37,907 nt of DNA from Blattamonas nauphoetae (Eukaryota > Preaxostyla > Oxymonadida), in contig JARBJD010000518.1 in assembly GCA_033064195.1 (NCBI GenBank), forward strand, positions 1 through 37,907, written 5' to 3'. The translations under genes were made by a program, and so were the position numbers. Positions 34,064-37,907 of the stretch are shown here, piece after piece; position 1 is the stretch's first letter; every line of letters begins with the position of its first letter. The notes below the pieces were generated by a model. The model was not told the DNA's origin and did not search any database. It saw nothing but the letters and a program-made list of their open reading frames with translations.

Positions 34064-35947
34064 TTATGAATTCAATATTCCAAGTTCCTTATGTAACGCT
34101 TTCAGTGTGTGATTTGGATAATACTCAACTTTTGGTTCACCATTACTATATCGTAGGACCCACCAAGTTGTTGCAGTTGTTGCTAAAATCGGTGCTGGAG
34201 GATGCGTAAATCTTGTCATAAAACCATCGCCTCTATCAGTTCGCTGACATGGATCAAGAACATTATAGTATGTGTCAATCAAGCCCTGATATATTGGCTG
34301 AGATCTCAAAGTGACTGGAACATTCTGACCTCTGGAACTGATCGAATCATTACAGTTTGTTGGACATCCACTTCGTTGAGTTGAAAAGCATAAAAGAAAA
34401 TCAGAATTGTCATGAATTGGTCGTACTCTTGTCATTGTTTCATTTGGATAATTCTGATCACCAGTGAGTTTCTCTTCAATGAGAGAATCTGTAAGTGATC
34501 GCTCCAAATCATCTGGAACAGTCAGATATGAATCAAGGTTGAGAGTTGATAATACGAACTGATAGAATCGAGCTCCAATAGTTGTTGTCGGTTGTTCTGG
34601 ATAGTATTTGTTGAGGAGATTCACTTGGATATTCTTCTGCATTGGATTGTGGAAACATGTGACTTCATTATCGTAGTGACGGAAGAGGAGCATGATATCC
34701 TTGGCATTCACGAGAACCATTTGCTGAGTACAATCAATTCCAGTTGACGTTGGTGTCTTCTGAAATGGATAGAACGATATCTTCTCTGCGGGAATTGTTC
34801 CTGGTCGATTCTGATACATCTGCTTCAGATTCTCTTTCGCAATTTCTTTCATTTTGTATCCAGCACTCATGCAATACACATCATCAATGCGATAATCCAT
34901 AATGTTGAGAGAAATGTATTGTTCATCAGGGGAAGGTTCCGAGGTAATACCAGTCGGATGGGTATATACACAATCTTGTTTTACTGCCATGATCTTAAAT
35001 GATTGACCGATTTGAACGAAGTTCTTTGTGCATGGGGGGACGAGATATGGAAGAAAGGTTGGACGATCACGATTACAATAAACAAGTGAATCTCGGATGG
35101 GAGGAAACTTTGATGTATATTCACTGACCAGCAATGAGAGTGTATTTTTCAGTGTCAGTTCAGGATTCACAGGACAACAAACGAATGTATCTTCATTTAT
35201 GTGAACACTCAATTTCAAATCTCCAAAGAGACATCTTGGATAGTCAGTCATCCCTGAGAAAATGAGAAGATCTTCAAGATTGATTGACACACGAATTGGT
35301 ACATCAATAGTGTCTTGAAACACTCCTGTTCCAGATGTTGTTGTGAAATCGGACAATGGAATATAAACACCAGCAACCGATTCATCGTGATTCCAAGCAT
35401 TCTGCCAAGGTGTGTGACAATGTTTTCGATTCTCTAATTGACTCTTCGGTTTGATCATATTGTAGATGTGAGACTCCATTGATACATCATTGGTTGTTGT
35501 GCTGATGATTCTCTGATTATTGTGAAGAACAGTAAGGTCACGAAAGATTGATGCCGAATGTTTGAGTCCAACGAATATGAATATCCTCTCATTCATGTAC
35601 GAGCCAATTTTACCTGCAGTTTGTTTCCAGTTGTTGACTTTCAATGTCGCTGTCATTGTGAACGTAATGAAGGAATCATCGATTTGACAAATGTCCTGAT
35701 TACCTGTCAACGGAATGATGATTTCTTGTCCTTTGTAGAAGCGTGAATTCTCGGATGGTTTTAATTCCTGAATAGAAGTACTGTGTGCTCCATCATTCAA
35801 TAGGAAATTAACATGATGTTCTGACATTAGTTGCTGTTGTATTTGACCAATGTCATCTCTTGTATACTTGATTGATCCTGTTGTATTTCCAGTCAAAGAT
35901 GATGCTCCAGTTCTTTTGTTTGTCAGATGTGTTATATGCGAGTTCAT
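34064..35947 (-). CDS. Major capsid protein candidate A, Polinton-2 (627 aa)
   Basis: Homologue of 19339-21207, starting MNSHITHLTNKRTGASSLTG. It is almost identical outside a block at about residues 268-345, which shares little but the anchor CTKNFVQIGQSF. The C-terminus keeps TTWWVLRYSNGEPKVEYYPN. A TTTTTTTATTTTTG box lies directly upstream of the ATG. It is adjacent to capsid candidate B (46 nt apart), as in Polinton-1. Confidence 0.65.
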   Translation of the reverse strand: MNSHITHLTNKRTGASSLTGNTTGSIKYTRDDIGQIQQQLMSEHHVNFLLNDGAHSTSIQELKPSENSRFYKGQEIIIPLTGNQDICQIDDSFITFTMTATLKVNNWKQTAGKIGSYMNERIFIFVGLKHSASIFRDLTVLHNNQRIISTTTNDVSMESHIYNMIKPKSQLENRKHCHTPWQNAWNHDESVAGVYIPLSDFTTTSGTGVFQDTIDVPIRVSINLEDLLIFSGMTDYPRCLFGDLKLSVHINEDTFVCCPVNPELTLKNTLSLLVSEYTSKFPPIRDSLVYCNRDRPTFLPYLVPPCTKNFVQIGQSFKIMAVKQDCVYTHPTGITSEPSPDEQYISLNIMDYRIDDVYCMSAGYKMKEIAKENLKQMYQNRPGTIPAEKISFYPFQKTPTSTGIDCTQQMVLVNAKDIMLLFRHYDNEVTCFHNPMQKNIQVNLLNKYYPEQPTTTIGARFYQFVLSTLNLDSYLTVPDDLERSLTDSLIEEKLTGDQNYPNETMTRVRPIHDNSDFLLCFSTQRSGCPTNCNDSISSRGQNVPVTLRSQPIYQGLIDTYYNVLDPCQRTDRGDGFMTRFTHPPAPILATTATTWWVLRYSNGEPKVEYYPNHTLKALHKELGILNS

Positions 35948-35975
35948 TTTAACAAAAATAAAAAAACAATATTGC

Positions 35976-36278
35976 TTATTTCTTTTTCAGTTTCTTCTTC
36001 TTTGCTTTTGGTTTCAGCTTTTCTTCCAGTCTCAGTATTTCACCTCTGAGTTTGTTCGCAACTGCAGTGTTTTCTTCATTGATTGCTTGCTCATATTGTG
36101 CCATCTTTTCTGCATGGATTTGTTGATCCGATTTCACATCTGGAATCATTTCAACACCTGTCTGTGCTACCTTCGAAATCAGTGGTCCAACAAAGGGGAT
36201 GAGATTCAGAAATGGAGCTCCAACTCTGAGTATGTTTTTGCCAACTGCTGCTAATTTTGATAACCAACCTGGTGCCAT
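35976..36278 (-). CDS. Small MAPG protein B, Polinton-2 (100 aa)
   Basis: Homologue of 18962-19267: MAPGWLSKLAAVGKNILRVG, then APFLNLIPFVGPLISKVAQ, a charged helix and a basic tail (KPKAKKKKLKKK). The TTTTTATTTTTATCAAA box abuts the ATG. The strong conservation of the hydrophobic segment and the basic end supports a real protein with those two features as its working parts. Confidence 0.7.
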   Translation of the reverse strand: MAPGWLSKLAAVGKNILRVGAPFLNLIPFVGPLISKVAQTGVEMIPDVKSDQQIHAEKMAQYEQAINEENTAVANKLRGEILRLEEKLKPKAKKKKLKKK

Positions 36279-36316
36279 TTTGATAAAAATAAAAATATCT
36301 GATTACTAGTGAATGT

Positions 36317-36661
36317 TTATCCTTTGAATTGGATTTTAGAGTTTGACGAGAGTGGCATATCATCATTTGAGTATCGTCCATTTCGAGGTCTTGCCTCTGC
36401 AAGGCTTCGAGCTCTCGGTGAGAGTGGTTCGTACTCAATCATCTGTGGTTTTTGTTGACGATTGATCGCCTTATTTTGTTGATAGACGTCCATCATTCCT
36501 CCTAATCCATTAAGTATTCCTCCAGCTGTTTGTCCGAATTTACTGTTCGTTTGAGAGAGCAACCCACCACCAACTTGAAGTAATGTTGGAGCTAGAGGTT
36601 TGATGAATTGAAAGAATTGCTTGCCGATATTTTTGAGTTTGTTGAAACTTCCTGGTGCCAT
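36317..36661 (-). CDS. Small MAPG protein A, Polinton-2 (114 aa)
   Basis: Homologue of 18574-18927. The first 75 residues (MAPGSFNKLKNIGKQFFQFI, PTLLQVGGGLLS, GGILNGLGGMMDVY) are almost identical. The tail is rearranged: the same short pieces (RSLAEAR, MIEYEP, SSNSKIQFKG) occur in a different order, as if this disordered end tolerates shuffling. A late-type box TTTTTTATTTTTACATAA abuts the ATG. Confidence 0.7.
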   Translation of the reverse strand: MAPGSFNKLKNIGKQFFQFIKPLAPTLLQVGGGLLSQTNSKFGQTAGGILNGLGGMMDVYQQNKAINRQQKPQMIEYEPLSPRARSLAEARPRNGRYSNDDMPLSSNSKIQFKG

Positions 36662-36732
36662 TTATGTAAAAATAAAAAATACAATTCATTTATAATTTTA
36701 ACGAGGAAATAATCTCTTCTGAGATTTCTGCC

Positions 36733-37317
36733 CTAATGGGGTATTGCTTTCGTCAGAGAAATGCCATAATTGAGAATAGTGTTGTATGCTTCATTGTAGG
36801 CAATACTCATATCTTTTCCACCAACAAGGATCTTGAATATTGTTCGAAAGATTGGGAGTTTATTTAGACATAGGCACTTATCAGACAGATCATCCAATTC
36901 GATCACCACATCGTTGATTCCTGTCAGTGTCGCAATCAGTGCACATAAATCACTTTGGTTTGTGATCAGTTTCTTCGATGGTTCAATGAGGTTATTCAAT
37001 TGTTTCTTTTCACATGCAAATGCATTCTTGTAGACGAGCAATAGCTGATCTTTGAATGCTGAAATGTTAGACGTGTATTCTCGCAGTGGTATTGAGCGAC
37101 TTTGGATTGGAGCTGATGGATATGTCTCGAGTGGTGGGTCATAAACACCTGGAACATTGTCTAGTTCAACATTCGCACATTGTTCATTCCGATCTTCGAG
37201 TTTCGATCTTCCGGAATTTGAACCTTTGTTATCGATGATGACGTTGTTGGTGATTGATGTTGGTACTGAAGAAGAACTTGTGTGTTTCGTAAATTGACAA
37301 CTTAGAATTGGTTGCAT
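36733..37317 (-). CDS. Conserved PSAP-motif protein, Polinton-2 (194 aa)
   Basis: Homologue of 17968-18537. The start is ATG 37317, preceded by TTTTTTATTTTTATAGAAAGTG as in Polinton-1. The first 30 residues are identical, the acidic linker differs in sequence and length, and then YPSAPIQSRSIPLREYTSN and the helical C-terminal part (ISAFKDQLLLVYKNAFACEK) are nearly identical. The retention of PSAP across a region that otherwise varies is notable. Confidence 0.65.
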   Translation of the reverse strand: MQPILSCQFTKHTSSSSVPTSITNNVIIDNKGSNSGRSKLEDRNEQCANVELDNVPGVYDPPLETYPSAPIQSRSIPLREYTSNISAFKDQLLLVYKNAFACEKKQLNNLIEPSKKLITNQSDLCALIATLTGINDVVIELDDLSDKCLCLNKLPIFRTIFKILVGGKDMSIAYNEAYNTILNYGISLTKAIPH

Positions 37318-37360
37318 CACTTTCTATAAAAATAAAAAATATATATTAATGTTTTTAAAT

Positions 37361-37907
37361 TCACAATTCTGCTCGATCTAAATTTCCCATTCCAGAACTG
37401 TCCAACTGAGCAAATCGATAATACCCAGGCATCTCAGTTTGGTACTGATCGATATCATCATCTGTTCTTGTTGCATAGGCTTGGCGTGTCAGCTTATTGC
37501 AAAGTGTCGATATGTCATCTGAATAGTGATTGAAGTATTCTTTTAAGAAAGTTGAGTCTTGAGTAATCATTTGGAGAAACACTGGATGAATCTGTTCCTT
37601 GAAGGCTTTCTTTTGTTTCATACTGGGATTGTAGTCCTGAACATGATCATGAAGCCATCTATCCCATATCCATTCTGCAATTTTGGATTGAATAGTATTG
37701 AAGACCATATTGTCTAAGACATGTTTCTCAAGATTTGCGGGGTTTCCTTGACTTGCACGAGTTATTCCCAATTCACTTGTCATGAAGTCGCCAACAACTT
37801 TCTTCATTATTGCATATGGTTGTTGAGATCGTTTAGTCTTCATCTCTTCATAGCTGATGTCCTGATAATTGGTTGGCAAATCGTATGTTCCGATTTTTGA
37901 GGAAATT
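37361..37907 (-). CDS. Homologue of the 320-aa structural-block protein, cut by the window edge
   Basis: The C-terminal portion of the gene matching 16966-17928: GTYDLPTNYQDISY aligns with GTYEVPSTYHDISY, then SQQPYAIMKKVVGDFM, DNMVFNTIQSKIAEWIWDRW and KKAFKEQIHPVFLQ. The frame runs open to the last base of the window, so the start lies outside. It is more diverged than the neighbouring genes (about 60% by eye). It lies on the expected side of the PSAP gene, confirming gene order. Confidence 0.65.
   Translation of the reverse strand, partial: ISSKIGTYDLPTNYQDISYEEMKTKRSQQPYAIMKKVVGDFMTSELGITRASQGNPANLEKHVLDNMVFNTIQSKIAEWIWDRWLHDHVQDYNPSMKQKKAFKEQIHPVFLQMITQDSTFLKEYFNHYSDDISTLCNKLTRQAYATRTDDDIDQYQTEMPGYYRFAQLDSSGMGNLDRAEL

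Larger units (their letters stand above)
28202..37907. mobile_element. Polinton/Maverick-2, inverted relative to Polinton-1, cut by the window end
   Basis: The tip AGTAGTGATATAGACG...GGGAACCACATTG aligns with the Polinton-1 tip (AGTAGTATAGAAGACG...GAGAACCACATTG). Genes then follow in the order of the right half of Polinton-1 read from its end: repeat proteins, S74 fibre, then, on the minus strand, the 136-aa protein, capsid candidates B and A, MAPG proteins B and A, the PSAP protein and the 320-aa homologue. Polymerase, integrase, ATPase and the second TIR must lie beyond 37907. The genes seen here read cleanly, and I noticed no breaks in the visible part. It is a different lineage from Polinton-1, not a duplicate: noncoding DNA has diverged widely. 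Confidence 0.9.

Overview
The window looks like nuclear DNA of an anaerobic protist, most likely an oxymonad (Preaxostyla). The evidence is host-type coding remnants of Cys- and Gly-Gly-Ala-rich right-handed beta-helix proteins, intron-like pyrimidine tracts, and large trichomonad-style Polintons (Mavericks). I infer the organism from protein style only. Nothing here is a ribosomal or housekeeping gene.

Layout: (1) 1-3075 is host sequence: a 27-bp minisatellite, then purine-rich decayed DNA. (2) 3084-27477 is bounded by perfect 19-bp inverted repeats and a perfect 8-bp target duplication, which fits a hAT-like DNA transposon of about 7.0 kb before anything entered it. Its cargo is a decayed beta-helix gene on the minus strand, a GC-rich stretch and a roughly 600-bp palindromic MITE-like element. 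(3) Inside that gene sits Polinton-1 (8015-25375, 17,361 bp), with 1.03-kb nearly identical terminal inverted repeats and the 6-bp duplication tccatg. It looks whole. (4) 27486-28201 is a short host stretch. (5) From 28202 to the window end lies a second, related Polinton in the opposite orientation. Its far end is outside the window.

Polinton-1 carries, left to right: a small repeat protein whose gene straddles the TIR boundary, protein-primed DNA polymerase B with an embedded HNH-like zinc module, a retrovirus-like integrase, a coiled-coil protein, a packaging ATPase (opposite strand), a block of structural candidates (320-aa and 189-aa unknowns, two small MAPG proteins, two paralogous capsid candidates, a 136-aa protein), and a convergent fibre-like protein with an S74 self-cleaving chaperone domain. 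Polinton-2 repeats the structural block gene for gene.

Nearly every element gene starts 0-15 nt after a T-rich box. The boxes fall into two types: TTTTTTAATTTGTA before the polymerase and the TIR genes, and TTTTTTATTTTT before structural genes. This suggests early and late transcription classes. The most notable observations are the nested transposons with a passenger surface-protein gene, the two box classes, the uneven divergence of the capsid candidates between the two Polintons, the S74 fibre, and a tRNA-like, hairpin-rich block inside the TIRs.
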